Part shown: piece after piece, positions 9,236 through 17,701 of the stretch
How positions within the stretch are numbered: position 1 is the stretch's first letter
How the letters are laid out: every line of letters begins with the position of its first letter
Origin: Yinghuangia sp035454725
Lineage (GTDB): Bacteria; Actinomycetota; Actinomycetes; Streptomycetales; Streptomycetaceae
NCBI RefSeq assembly: GCF_051388935.1
Contig: NZ_JBPKBI010000006.1
Span: 124,001-188,000, forward strand
DNA: 64,000 nucleotides
Direction: 5' to 3'
Made by a program: the position numbers and the translations under genes
The notes under the pieces: model-generated
Database searches by the model: none
The model's input: the letters and a program-made list of their open reading frames with translations, nothing else
What the model was told of the DNA's origin: nothing

Positions 9236-9577
9236 TTGACATGGCTCACCGTCGCCATGCCCGGCACTGTCCTCGCCCTGATGCTCTGGGGACTGCCGAC
9301 CGACGATCCGAAACACCGCAAACCACTGGCACCCTGCCGCCTACCGGGCAGGCCGTCGACTTGGGTCTCCGACGGGGCTGCACAGCGCGTACGGCGACCG
9401 GTTCACGGCCAAGCGGGCAGAGAAAGCCGGGCGGGTTGTCCTCAACTCTGTGGTCTTCCGCTCGTTGGCCACAACCTCACCACCGTCGGCACCTACACCG
9501 AACTGCTCTCTCGCTTCTTCGAGCCCGTCCTGCTCGCCCACGCAGTCCTCGCCGTACGCGGTCGCGTCAAACGCTGA
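9236..9577 (+). pseudogene. Frameshifted remnant of a membrane-protein gene
   Basis: Protein-like sequence is split over two frames. One frame gives a hydrophobic TVAMPGTVLALMLWGLP at the start. About 9381-9450 continues in another frame with SAYGDRFTAKRAEKAGRVVL. The first frame then resumes with NLTTVGTYTELLSRFFEP and VLLAHAVLAVRGRVKR before the stop. At least two frameshifts are needed to join them, so the gene is inactive. The family is not recognised. It is part of a decayed stretch surrounding the oxidase. Confidence 0.45.
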
Positions 9578-9752
9578 CACCCGGCTGAAGAACAGCCCCG
9601 GAAACAGCGAACCGGTTCCGGGGCCGTCCAGCGGAAGACGCGGTCAGCGCCCTACCAACTGGCGTAGCCGGTGACTTCGCTCGGCCTGACCTCGATGGGC
9701 GCGAGAGGTTCCAGCGCGGGCGCGGCCGGGGCCGGAGCAGGCGTTCACCCTC

Positions 9753-10028
9753 ATGGGCAGAACCCGCGAGGCATACGCCGAGCGGGAAGCGGCGCTCGCC
9801 CTGACCGGCTCTCCGTCCGTGATGACCCGCGCTCTCCTGGCCATGGACGCCGCGACGTGCCTGCGAGCGGACGGAGACCACACCGCGGCGGCCAACATGG
9901 CAGCGAACGTCTGGCAGCAGCTTCCAGAGGCGTACCGCGACGGTCTCGTCCGGTCCCGCGCAGAAGCACTCCACGAAGCCCTGTCCGGCCATGCCCACGC
10001 ACAACTCGGCGAGGCCCTGGCCGGATAG
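9753..10028 (+). pseudogene. Tail of a TPR-containing transcriptional regulator
   Basis: A 91-codon frame ending at TAG. It resembles the C-terminal helical part of actinomycete XRE/TPR regulators, with ALLAMDAATCLRADGDHTAA and then YRDGLVRSRAEALHEALSG. No HTH domain or preceding TPR units are found upstream, where the sequence becomes low-complexity. It is most likely a truncated gene. A short expressed protein is possible but unsupported. Confidence 0.45.
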
Positions 10029-10201
10029 GCAACAGGCTGCAGCCGCGCGGCGGAGATCTCGTACGACGCCGTCGCGCCGTCAGTTCCCTGACCCGGACGG
10101 GCTCGCTGCGGCGCGACGCTCGCGGGCTGTACCGGGGGCCACCGCGTCCACCGATCGGACGCTCGCGCATAAGGGTGGCCCGTACAGCTATCGTCCTGAC
10201 C

Positions 10202-10486
10202 ATGGTGGTTCCGGAGCATTTGGAACGAACATCGGTGATCCTCCGCGCGGCATACCCGACAGGCCTGACCGACGCGGACCACCTGCCGCTGCTCCGCGTC
10301 CTGGCCGAGGGCATGTCGTGGAGCAATCTCCGGGCTGTCGGCGCGGAGTTCACAGCGGTGGCGGAGACCAAGGTGTGGATGGACGCGATCCGGGCCGAGA
10401 ACACGCTCGACCTGGCGGAGCCCAAGGTGGCACGGGTGAAGGCGAAGCTCGTCACGTTTGGATGGGACCCGGAGGACGACCAGTGA
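10202..10486 (+). CDS. DUF3349-like small protein
   Basis: A 94-residue protein with LRAAYPTGLTDADHLPLLRV and a helical remainder. This resembles DUF3349 proteins, small all-helical actinobacterial proteins with the pattern YP-x-G-x-P-x-x-D-x-x-PLL. The middle part (EFTAVAETKVWMDAI) departs from typical members, so the match is moderate. The stop overlaps the GTG of the ABC ATPase (GTGA), which suggests coupled synthesis. The start is the ATG of MVVPEHLERTSVIL; the open frame extends upstream but without similarity. Function is unknown. Confidence 0.5.
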   Translation: MVVPEHLERTSVILRAAYPTGLTDADHLPLLRVLAEGMSWSNLRAVGAEFTAVAETKVWMDAIRAENTLDLAEPKVARVKAKLVTFGWDPEDDQ

Positions 10487-11307
10487 CCGCCACGCCGCCG
10501 CGTCCCGTCGTCGCCGCGCTTGCCGGGGTGACGGTCCGCAAATACACCACCGACCAGATCATCCTCGGCGGCGTCGACTGGACCGTGCGGGCCGGGGAGC
10601 ACTGGGCGCTGCTGGGAGCGAACGGTGCCGGGAAGACGACGGTGCTGCGCATCCTCGGGGCGACGATCCACCCCACCGAAGGCACCGTCGACGTGCTCGG
10701 CAACCGGCTCGGCCGGGTCGACGTGCGGGAGCTGCGGACCCGGATCGGCTTCGTGTCCAGCGCGCAGAAGGTGCCGCTCGACGAGACCGCCCACACCGTC
10801 GTGCTGACCGGCGCCACCGGCACCGTGCAGCCCCTGTGGCGCAAGTACGACGACGCCACCCGCCGCCGCGCCCACGAACTCCTCGCCGAGCTCGACCTCA
10901 AGGACCTCGCGGACCGCCCGTACGCCGTCTGCTCCGGCGGCCAGCGCGCCCGCATCCTCATCGCCCGGGCGCTCATCGCGGACCCCGCGCTGCTGCTCCT
11001 CGACGAGCCGTTCAACGCCCTCGACCTGCCCTCCCGCGAAGACCTCGTCGACGCGCTGCACCGCCTCGCCGCCGCACGTCCCGACCTGACCACCGTCACG
11101 GTCACCCACCACCTGGAAGAACTCGCCCCGAACATCGGCCACGCCCTCCTGCTGCGCGACGGCCGCGTGCAGGCCGCCGGGCCCATCCACGACGTCCTGA
11201 CCGGGCGTCACCTGACCGAGTGCTTCGGGCGCCCCATCGAGGTCACCCACCACAACACCCGCTGGCACGCCTACTCCCCACGCACGCAGACCACGACCGA
11301 AGGCTGA
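10483..11307 (+). CDS. Orphan ABC transporter ATP-binding protein
   Basis: A 274-residue ABC ATPase. Walker A is LLGANGAGKTTVLRILGATI, the signature is CSGGQRARILIARALIADP, and Walker B is LLLLDEPFNALD. The switch His is in TVTHHLEEL. The layout, with a short C-terminal extension, is closest to the YlmA/ModF-like group that often lacks a linked permease. No membrane component lies nearby. The GTG start overlaps the preceding stop. It may work with a remote permease or in a non-transport role; substrate is unknown. Confidence 0.85.
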   Translation: MTATPPRPVVAALAGVTVRKYTTDQIILGGVDWTVRAGEHWALLGANGAGKTTVLRILGATIHPTEGTVDVLGNRLGRVDVRELRTRIGFVSSAQKVPLDETAHTVVLTGATGTVQPLWRKYDDATRRRAHELLAELDLKDLADRPYAVCSGGQRARILIARALIADPALLLLDEPFNALDLPSREDLVDALHRLAAARPDLTTVTVTHHLEELAPNIGHALLLRDGRVQAAGPIHDVLTGRHLTECFGRPIEVTHHNTRWHAYSPRTQTTTEG

Positions 11308-11507
11308 ACACCCCGCCCTGGACACGGCTTTGGCCGCCGCCGGGAGCACCGTCCCGCCTTGGCGCGGGATTTCCCCCATCCCCTTCCGCCGGGGTGGATT
11401 GAGGGAAGACCATCGGGCGTCCGGGTTGGTGCGCACGATAGCTTCGGTGGAAGGGGACCAGGGGTGGGAAGACCCGTGGTGGGGCCGTGGTCGTGGGGAG
11501 GTGGCGG

Positions 11508-12839
11508 ATGGTGACGACGGTGGTGCGCCCGCCCGCCACCGCATCCCGACTACGGGTGCCGGTGAGGCGGGTCGTGCGCGGCGCGCGGACGACGCCGGGG
11601 CGCTGGGCGGTGACGGGGGTGCTGCTGGTCGTGGTCGCGCTGCTGGCCGGGGTGTTCGCATTCGCGTCGGTGCGCGAGCGTGCTGCGGCGGCGGACCGCG
11701 TGGCGACCTCCAGCGAGCCGCTGGGCGTGCGCACCCAGGAGCTTTATCGCGCGCTCGCGCAAGCCAACGCCACTGCCGCCGCGGGGCTGTTGTCGGGCGG
11801 GGTGGAGAAGAAAGAGGTGCGTGAGGAGTACGCGGCGTCGCTGGACAGCGCGCAGCGCACTCTGATGTCCGCCCTGTCCGCCGGGAGTTCCGGCCGTATC
11901 GGCGAGTTGCTGTCGGGTCTTTCCGTCGAGATCCCGCGCTACCGCGAGGACGTCGCCCGGGCGAAAGCCGCGGCGCGGCAAGGTAATCCGCTCGGTGCGG
12001 CCTATCTGCGCGTCGCCTCGCGCCAGATGGAGGAAGTGATCCTGCCTGCCGCCGACGAGCTGCACGCGATCGCCGCCGACCGGCTGCGCGCCGACCAGCG
12101 GGAGGCAACCGCCGTGCCGTGGGCTGCGGTTGCGGTGGCGCTGGGGTCGCTGGCCGGGCTGGTCGTCGCGCAGGTGCTGCTCGCGCGCCGCACCAAGCGG
12201 GTGTTCAACCCCGGTCTGCTCGTCGCGGGCCTCTCGGTCGCGGCGCTCACCGGGTGGACGGTGCTCAGCCTCGCCGCGGCGGGCGACGCGCTGCGGGAGA
12301 GCCGCGACGACGGCTGGCGGCCGGTGGACGCGCTTTCCCAGGCCCGCTTCTCGCTGTTGCAGGCCCGCGCGGCCGAGGGCCAGATCCTCGTGCAGCACGG
12401 CAGCGACGGCGGCAAGTACAGCGCCGAACTCGACGCCAGATTCGCGGAGTTGACACGCGTCCCGGACGGGAGGCTGAACGTCGCGGCCGAGCTCTCCGCC
12501 GACGACGCGACCACGGCCGCGAAGGTCGCCGAGGCCCGCGCCGCGGTCGCCGATTGGATCGTCGCGCACGGCCAGGTCATGGAGAAGTACAACGCCACGC
12601 AGTTCTCCGCGGCCGTCGACCTCGTGATCCAGCCCGACGGCGCCGCCCAGGTGGCCTTCGTCCGCGCGGAGCGGGCGCTCGCCGACGCGATCGCCGAGGA
12701 TCAGGCCGACTTCGTCAAAGCCGTCGGCGAGGCCCGCGACACCACCGACGGTGCGGCGGTCGGCGCGCTCGTCCTCGCCGTCGTCGCCGCCGCGGGCATC
12801 GTGGACGGCATCCGGCGCCGCGTCGGGGAGTACCGGTGA
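11508..12839 (+). CDS. glnX: GlnX-like four-helix membrane sensor
   Basis: A 443-residue membrane protein with four hydrophobic segments: near residues 36-57, 206-226, 238-258 and 418-437. Two extracytoplasmic helical domains lie between them, and the tail is short and basic (GIRRRVGEYR). This topology, with GlnH and PknG genes next door, matches mycobacterial GlnX (Rv0412c). There GlnX is proposed to relay amino-acid binding by GlnH across the membrane to PknG. The ATG at 11508 has a strong GGGGAGG site. The stop overlaps the GTG of the GlnH-like gene. A paralogue lies at 33875-35290. The symbol rests on context and topology. Confidence 0.75.
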   Translation: MVTTVVRPPATASRLRVPVRRVVRGARTTPGRWAVTGVLLVVVALLAGVFAFASVRERAAAADRVATSSEPLGVRTQELYRALAQANATAAAGLLSGGVEKKEVREEYAASLDSAQRTLMSALSAGSSGRIGELLSGLSVEIPRYREDVARAKAAARQGNPLGAAYLRVASRQMEEVILPAADELHAIAADRLRADQREATAVPWAAVAVALGSLAGLVVAQVLLARRTKRVFNPGLLVAGLSVAALTGWTVLSLAAAGDALRESRDDGWRPVDALSQARFSLLQARAAEGQILVQHGSDGGKYSAELDARFAELTRVPDGRLNVAAELSADDATTAAKVAEARAAVADWIVAHGQVMEKYNATQFSAAVDLVIQPDGAAQVAFVRAERALADAIAEDQADFVKAVGEARDTTDGAAVGALVLAVVAAAGIVDGIRRRVGEYR

Positions 12840-13927
12840 GGGCCCGCAACCGCCCCGCCGCGCCGAGGCGTTCGGTACCACGCGGCAGGTCGGTCGCCAC
12901 CCTGGCGCTCACCTGCGCGCTCGTGCTCGCGGCGGGCGGCTGCGGAACCGAGCAGGCGGGCCACGGCACCGGACGCCCGGACACCCACCCCGTCGGCGGG
13001 CAGACCGAGCAGGCCAGGCAATTCGCGCAGGCCGCGGGACCCGCCGACCTGCCCGCCGCGACCGCCGCGACACCCGACTGCGGCAACCCCGAGCTCAGCC
13101 TCGAACCGCCCGCGACCGTGCCCGCGCCCGGCACGTGGCCCGCCGGCAGCACGATGCAGCGCATCCGCGAACGCGGCTACCTGATCGCCGGCATCGACCA
13201 GAGCTCCTTCCCGTTCGGCTATCTCGACCCGATCGACAACGGGCTCAAGGGCTTCGACGTCGACCTGATCCGCGAGGTCGCCCGCGCGATCTTCGGCGAC
13301 GACCTGGACAACCGCATCCAATTCCGGGTGCTGCGCAATGCCGACCGGGTTCCCGCGGTGGAGAACGGCGACGTCGACATCGTCGCGATGACCATGACCG
13401 TCAACTGCGAGCGCCGCGAGCATGTCGCGTTCTCCGATGTGTACTTCGTCGCCGGCCAGCGCGTGCTCGTCCAGAAGGACCCGGCGCAGCCGCCGCGCGT
13501 CCGCGAGGGCCTGCCCGGCCTGGCGGGCCACCGGGTGTGCGCGGTCAACGGCTCGACGTCCCTCGAACGCATCAAGGACCCGCGGTACCAGGCCGTCCCG
13601 GTCGTGGGCGAGACGTGGGCCGACTGCCTCGTCAAGCTCCAGAAGGGCGAGACGGACGCCGTGTCGACCGACGACACGATCCTCGCCGGCCTGGGCGCCC
13701 TCGACCCGATCTACACCGAGGTCGTCGGCGCCACCGTCAGCCGAGAGCCGTACGGCATGGCCATCGCCCGGCAGAACACCGACTTCGTGCGCTTCGTCAA
13801 CGCCGTCCTCGCCGACCTGCGCGCCGACGGCACCTGGGCCGAGCTCTACCGCAGGCACATCGGCCTCACCCTCGGCGAGCCGAACCCGCGGCCACCGGCC
13901 GTCACCGCCTGGCAGGACGCGCCGTGA
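12836..13927 (+). CDS. glnH: GlnH-like amino-acid-binding lipoprotein
   Basis: A 363-residue family 3 solute-binding protein. The signal peptide (VATLALTCALVLAAGG) ends at a lipobox Cys around residue 34. A Gln/Ala/Pro-rich spacer follows, then the periplasmic-binding fold from about residue 105 (IRERGYLIAGIDQSSFPFG, GFDVDLIREVARAIFGDD). No amino-acid permease or ATPase is nearby, so it is a sensor rather than an importer component. In mycobacteria GlnH binds Asp, Asn, Glu and Gln and feeds the GlnX-PknG pathway. Both ends overlap neighbouring genes (GTGA), marking a tight operon. Confidence 0.85.
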   Translation: MRARNRPAAPRRSVPRGRSVATLALTCALVLAAGGCGTEQAGHGTGRPDTHPVGGQTEQARQFAQAAGPADLPAATAATPDCGNPELSLEPPATVPAPGTWPAGSTMQRIRERGYLIAGIDQSSFPFGYLDPIDNGLKGFDVDLIREVARAIFGDDLDNRIQFRVLRNADRVPAVENGDVDIVAMTMTVNCERREHVAFSDVYFVAGQRVLVQKDPAQPPRVREGLPGLAGHRVCAVNGSTSLERIKDPRYQAVPVVGETWADCLVKLQKGETDAVSTDDTILAGLGALDPIYTEVVGATVSREPYGMAIARQNTDFVRFVNAVLADLRADGTWAELYRRHIGLTLGEPNPRPPAVTAWQDAP

Positions 13928-15315
13928 CCCCGGTCGGCGCGTGGACGCGCGAACACGTCGACCGCGAAATCGCCCGCCTGGAAGCCGAACGCGACAGCAT
14001 CTCGGCCGGCCTCATGGCGCTGGAGGAGCACCCGGGCCGCCGCCTCCTCGAAGGCGCGGCACTCGACGGGCGCACGCGGGAGCGCTGGGACACGTGCCGG
14101 GGCGACATCGCGCGGCTGTGGGAGCTCTATGCGGCCTACAGCGCGGTGCTCGACGAGGCACGCGCCGTACGGGCCCGCCGAGTCCGGCCCAACCGCGCGG
14201 AACTCGAAGAGCTGACCCGCCTGTTGACCACCGCGTCCATCCGGATCCCGGGCCAGGAGGTGCCGATCGGCCGGCGCGGTCTGGTCGATCCCGCCGCGTC
14301 CACGCGCGCCGTCACCTTCGACATGCTCGTCGCCGAGATGAACACCGTGTGGCAGCGCGCCACCGAAGTCGTCGCCGCCGTCGACGAGGTGTGGTCCACG
14401 CTGCTGCCGCGCCTCGACCGGATCGAGGCCGCCGTCGCCGAGACCGAAGCCCTCCTCGACCGGCTCGGCGGCGCCAGACTCGCGATCGAGGCCCAGGTCG
14501 TCGACGAGGTACGCCGCCGGCTCGGCGAGGCCCGCACCCCCGTCGCCGCCGACCCGCTGCGCTTCGCCGGCAAGACGACCGGCCCGGACATCGCCGGCGT
14601 CGACCTCGACGTCCTCGAAAGCGATCTGCACGGCGTACGCGACGGCCTGCGGCAGCTACGCCACCTCCAGGAACGCTACGAGGAACGCCTCAGCCGCCTC
14701 ACCGGCCTCATCGACGCGCTCGCCGCGGACCAGGCCGAGGCCCAACGGCGGCGGGACCACGTCGTGACCAGGATCGCCGGCGAGATCCCGCAGATCCCGG
14801 CGCTCGCCGGGCCGTTGCGGGCCCGCGTCACCGAGGTCACCGTGCTGCGCAAACGCGACGCCTGGTCGGAACTGTCCACCAGCCTCGGCGCGTTGGAACG
14901 AGAGACCACCGCGTCCGCGGAACGCCTGCGGACGGCACGCGACGACGTCGACGCGCTGCTGGCGAAACGCGACGAACTGCGGGGCCTGCTGCGGGCATAC
15001 CGCGCGATGGCCGGAGGCCGGGGACGCGGAGAGGACGAAGCGTTGGAGGAAATCCACCACCGGGCGTACGAAGTGCTCTGGCGCGCGCCTTGCGACCTCG
15101 ACCACGCCGCCCGGCTGGTCGCCGAATACCAACACGCCGTCACCACACCGGGATCCGCGAACCGCCGCACCGGCCGGGGCGGACCCGCCGACTCCGGACA
15201 GGCTCCCCGTTCCGGAACCCACCACCACACGGTCCGCCCCGCCTCCGGGGGCGCCCGCCACGAAGACCGGGCCGATCGGCCGAGGGGGGAAGGCAAGAAC
15301 CATGACGATGTGTAA
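13924..15315 (+). CDS. Coiled-coil protein of the PknG locus, unknown function
   Basis: A 463-residue soluble protein, almost entirely charged helices: HVDREIARLEAERDSISAGL at the N-terminus, and Leu/Arg/Glu heptads throughout residues 210-380. It ends in a disordered His/Gly/Pro-rich tail. No catalytic motif is visible. The GTG start overlaps the GlnH stop, and its end overlaps the kinase start by 14 bases. It is therefore co-translated with sensor and kinase and may link GlnX to PknG or act as a kinase substrate. That role is inference from position only; the reading frame is well supported. Confidence 0.75.
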   Translation: MTPVGAWTREHVDREIARLEAERDSISAGLMALEEHPGRRLLEGAALDGRTRERWDTCRGDIARLWELYAAYSAVLDEARAVRARRVRPNRAELEELTRLLTTASIRIPGQEVPIGRRGLVDPAASTRAVTFDMLVAEMNTVWQRATEVVAAVDEVWSTLLPRLDRIEAAVAETEALLDRLGGARLAIEAQVVDEVRRRLGEARTPVAADPLRFAGKTTGPDIAGVDLDVLESDLHGVRDGLRQLRHLQERYEERLSRLTGLIDALAADQAEAQRRRDHVVTRIAGEIPQIPALAGPLRARVTEVTVLRKRDAWSELSTSLGALERETTASAERLRTARDDVDALLAKRDELRGLLRAYRAMAGGRGRGEDEALEEIHHRAYEVLWRAPCDLDHAARLVAEYQHAVTTPGSANRRTGRGGPADSGQAPRSGTHHHTVRPASGGARHEDRADRPRGEGKNHDDV

Positions 15316-17701
15316 CCGTCCCGGCTGCGACGGGGCCATCGACGAGGACGGCTACTGCCTCGAATGCGGCCGCAAGCTGCTCACGTCCACGGCAGGGGCC
15401 GTCCCCGCCCAGGGCGGTGCCCAGGCCGCCGGCCAGGGACCGCAGCCCGGCGGCACTCCCGTGCTCGCCAGCGGCCTCGGCGGCGGCCTCGGCGGTACGG
15501 GCCTGCCCGGCACCGGGCGGTCCGGCAGCTCGGCGTCCGGTTCGGCGTCGACCGGCTCGACCGGCCAGTCCGGGCGCACCGGTCGCACCTCGGGCCGTAC
15601 CTCCCGCAGGGCCGGCGCGGTCACCAGCCGCCGCCTCGGCGCGGGCATCATCGAGGTCCCCGCGGTCCCGGTACGCGACCCGGCGCAGCTCCTCATGCGC
15701 GACCCGGTCGTCGCCGAGGAGCGGCGCTTCTGCCGCAACGAGGACTGCAACCGTCCGGTCGGGCGCGGGCGCGACGGGAAACCCGGCATCGCGAACGGCT
15801 TCTGCCCGCACGACGGCACCCCCTTCTCCTTCGCGCCGAAGCTCGAACCCGGCGACATGGTCGAGCACTACCGCGTCGTCGGCTGCCTCGCGCGCGGCGG
15901 CTTCGGCTGGGTCTACCTCGCCAAGGACACCAAGCTCCACGACATGTGGGTGGTGCTCAAGGGCCTCCTCGGCAGCGGCGACCCCGACGCGATCGAGGCG
16001 GCCGTCGCCGAGCAGCGCACGCTCTCGCGCATCCAGCACCCCAACATCGTCACCGTCCACAGCGTCGTCACCCACCAGGACCGCTACACCGGCGACCCCG
16101 AGCCGTACATCGTCATGGAGTACGTCGGCGGGATGTCGCTCAAGGAGCTCATCGAGAACCGCCGCATCGAGACCGGCGACCGCAACACCGCGCTGCCGGT
16201 CGAACAGGTCCTGGCGTACGCGATCGAGATACTCCCCGCGTTCGGCCACCTGCACAACCGCGGCCTGGTCTACTGCGACTTCAAGCCCGACAACGTCATC
16301 CAGAGCGACGACCAGCTCAAGCTGATCGACATGGGCGCGGTACGCAGCATCGACGACGACGGCGGCGCCATCTACGGCACACCCGGCTACCAGGCCCCCG
16401 AGATCGGCCGGATCCTCACCGACGACGCGGGCGAGCAGTACCAGATCGGCCCCACCCCGGAGTCCGACCTGTACACCGTCGGCCGCACGATGGCGGTGCT
16501 GAGCTTCCCGTTCGCGGGCTTCACCCGCGAGTGGAAGCACGGCCTGCCGCCGGCGAGTTCGGTGCCGCTGTTCCAGGAGTTCGAGTCGTTCCACCGGCTC
16601 CTGCTGCGCGCCACCCACCCCGAGCCCGAACACCGGTTCGCGTCCTCGTCCGACATGGCCGAGCAGTGCCTCGGCGTGCTGCGCGAGGTCGTCGCGGTCC
16701 GAACAGGCGAGCCCAAGCCCGCGCTGTCCGGCCTGTTCGGCCCCGAGACGCGCGTCGCGCACACCACCATGAGCGCCTGGAACCTGCCGGACGCCCCGTC
16801 CCCCGGGGAGGTCGCCGCCGCACTGCCGGTGCCGCGCGTCGATCCGAACGACCCGGCGGCCGGCCTGCTCGCGTCGCTGCCCACCAACGACCCCGACGAA
16901 CTGCTCGCGGCGGTCACCGCGGCGGGGATCCAGTCCGTCGAGGCCACGCTGCGCCTCGCGTACGGGTGCATCGAACGCCGGCAGGTCGAACGCGCCGAGG
17001 CGTTCCTCGACGACGTCGACGCCGACGACTGGCGGCTGGTCTGGTACCGGGGGCTCGCCGCGCTCGCCGAGGAGCGGAACGACGACGCCCTCGCCGCGTT
17101 CGACGCCGTGCGCTCGCTGCTGCCCGGCGAACCCGCGCCGCGCCTCGCACTCGGCGTGTGCCTGGAACGCGTCGGACGCGCCGCGCAGGCGGCCCGCGAG
17201 TACCAGGGCGTGTGGAACACCGACCGCTCGTACGTCAGCGCGGCGTTCGGGCTCGCCCGCTGCCAACTCGCCGCGGGCGACCGGCCGGCCGCGGTCGCGA
17301 CCCTCGAATCCGTGCCGGACACCTCCGCCAACCACGTCGCCGCGCAGACCGCCGCGCTGCGCATCCGGGTGTGCGACCGGAACCCCCAGGACCCGCTGGA
17401 AGACGACCTGTTGCAGGGCTCCGTGCAGCTGGAGGCCCTGAAGGTGCTGGGGCTGAGAGGCGAGGCGTACGACCGGCTCGCCGCCGACCTGCTCGGCGCC
17501 GCCCTCGACTGGGTGCGGAACGGCCGCGCGGGAGCCTCGGGGCGCGGCGGCAAGGTGCTCGGCAGCGCCCTGGAGGAGCGCCCGCTGCGGTTCGCGCTGG
17601 AAAGCACGTACCGCTCCCTGGCGCGGCACGCCGACCGAACGGACGAACGGGTGAGACTGGTGGACAAGGCCAACGAAGTACGCCCCAGGACCTGGGTGTG
17701 A
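15302..17701 (+). CDS. pknG: PknG-type Ser/Thr protein kinase
   Basis: A 799-residue PknG-family kinase. It has an N-terminal Cys-ribbon (C4-x4-C, CLECGRKL), a low-complexity linker, and a rubredoxin-like part (CRNEDCNRP, FCPHDGTPFSF). The kinase domain runs from about residue 190: glycine loop LARGGFGWVYLAKD, Lys in VVLKGLL, catalytic loop YCDFKPDNVIQ, Mg loop DMGAV and GYQAPE. As in mycobacterial PknG, the HRD Arg and DFG Phe are replaced. TPR-like repeats fill residues 500-780. Mycobacterial PknG controls GarA and glutamate/TCA flux in response to amino acids. The next gene, a phosphatase, overlaps its stop. Confidence 0.93.
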   Translation: MTMCNRPGCDGAIDEDGYCLECGRKLLTSTAGAVPAQGGAQAAGQGPQPGGTPVLASGLGGGLGGTGLPGTGRSGSSASGSASTGSTGQSGRTGRTSGRTSRRAGAVTSRRLGAGIIEVPAVPVRDPAQLLMRDPVVAEERRFCRNEDCNRPVGRGRDGKPGIANGFCPHDGTPFSFAPKLEPGDMVEHYRVVGCLARGGFGWVYLAKDTKLHDMWVVLKGLLGSGDPDAIEAAVAEQRTLSRIQHPNIVTVHSVVTHQDRYTGDPEPYIVMEYVGGMSLKELIENRRIETGDRNTALPVEQVLAYAIEILPAFGHLHNRGLVYCDFKPDNVIQSDDQLKLIDMGAVRSIDDDGGAIYGTPGYQAPEIGRILTDDAGEQYQIGPTPESDLYTVGRTMAVLSFPFAGFTREWKHGLPPASSVPLFQEFESFHRLLLRATHPEPEHRFASSSDMAEQCLGVLREVVAVRTGEPKPALSGLFGPETRVAHTTMSAWNLPDAPSPGEVAAALPVPRVDPNDPAAGLLASLPTNDPDELLAAVTAAGIQSVEATLRLAYGCIERRQVERAEAFLDDVDADDWRLVWYRGLAALAEERNDDALAAFDAVRSLLPGEPAPRLALGVCLERVGRAAQAAREYQGVWNTDRSYVSAAFGLARCQLAAGDRPAAVATLESVPDTSANHVAAQTAALRIRVCDRNPQDPLEDDLLQGSVQLEALKVLGLRGEAYDRLAADLLGAALDWVRNGRAGASGRGGKVLGSALEERPLRFALESTYRSLARHADRTDERVRLVDKANEVRPRTWV

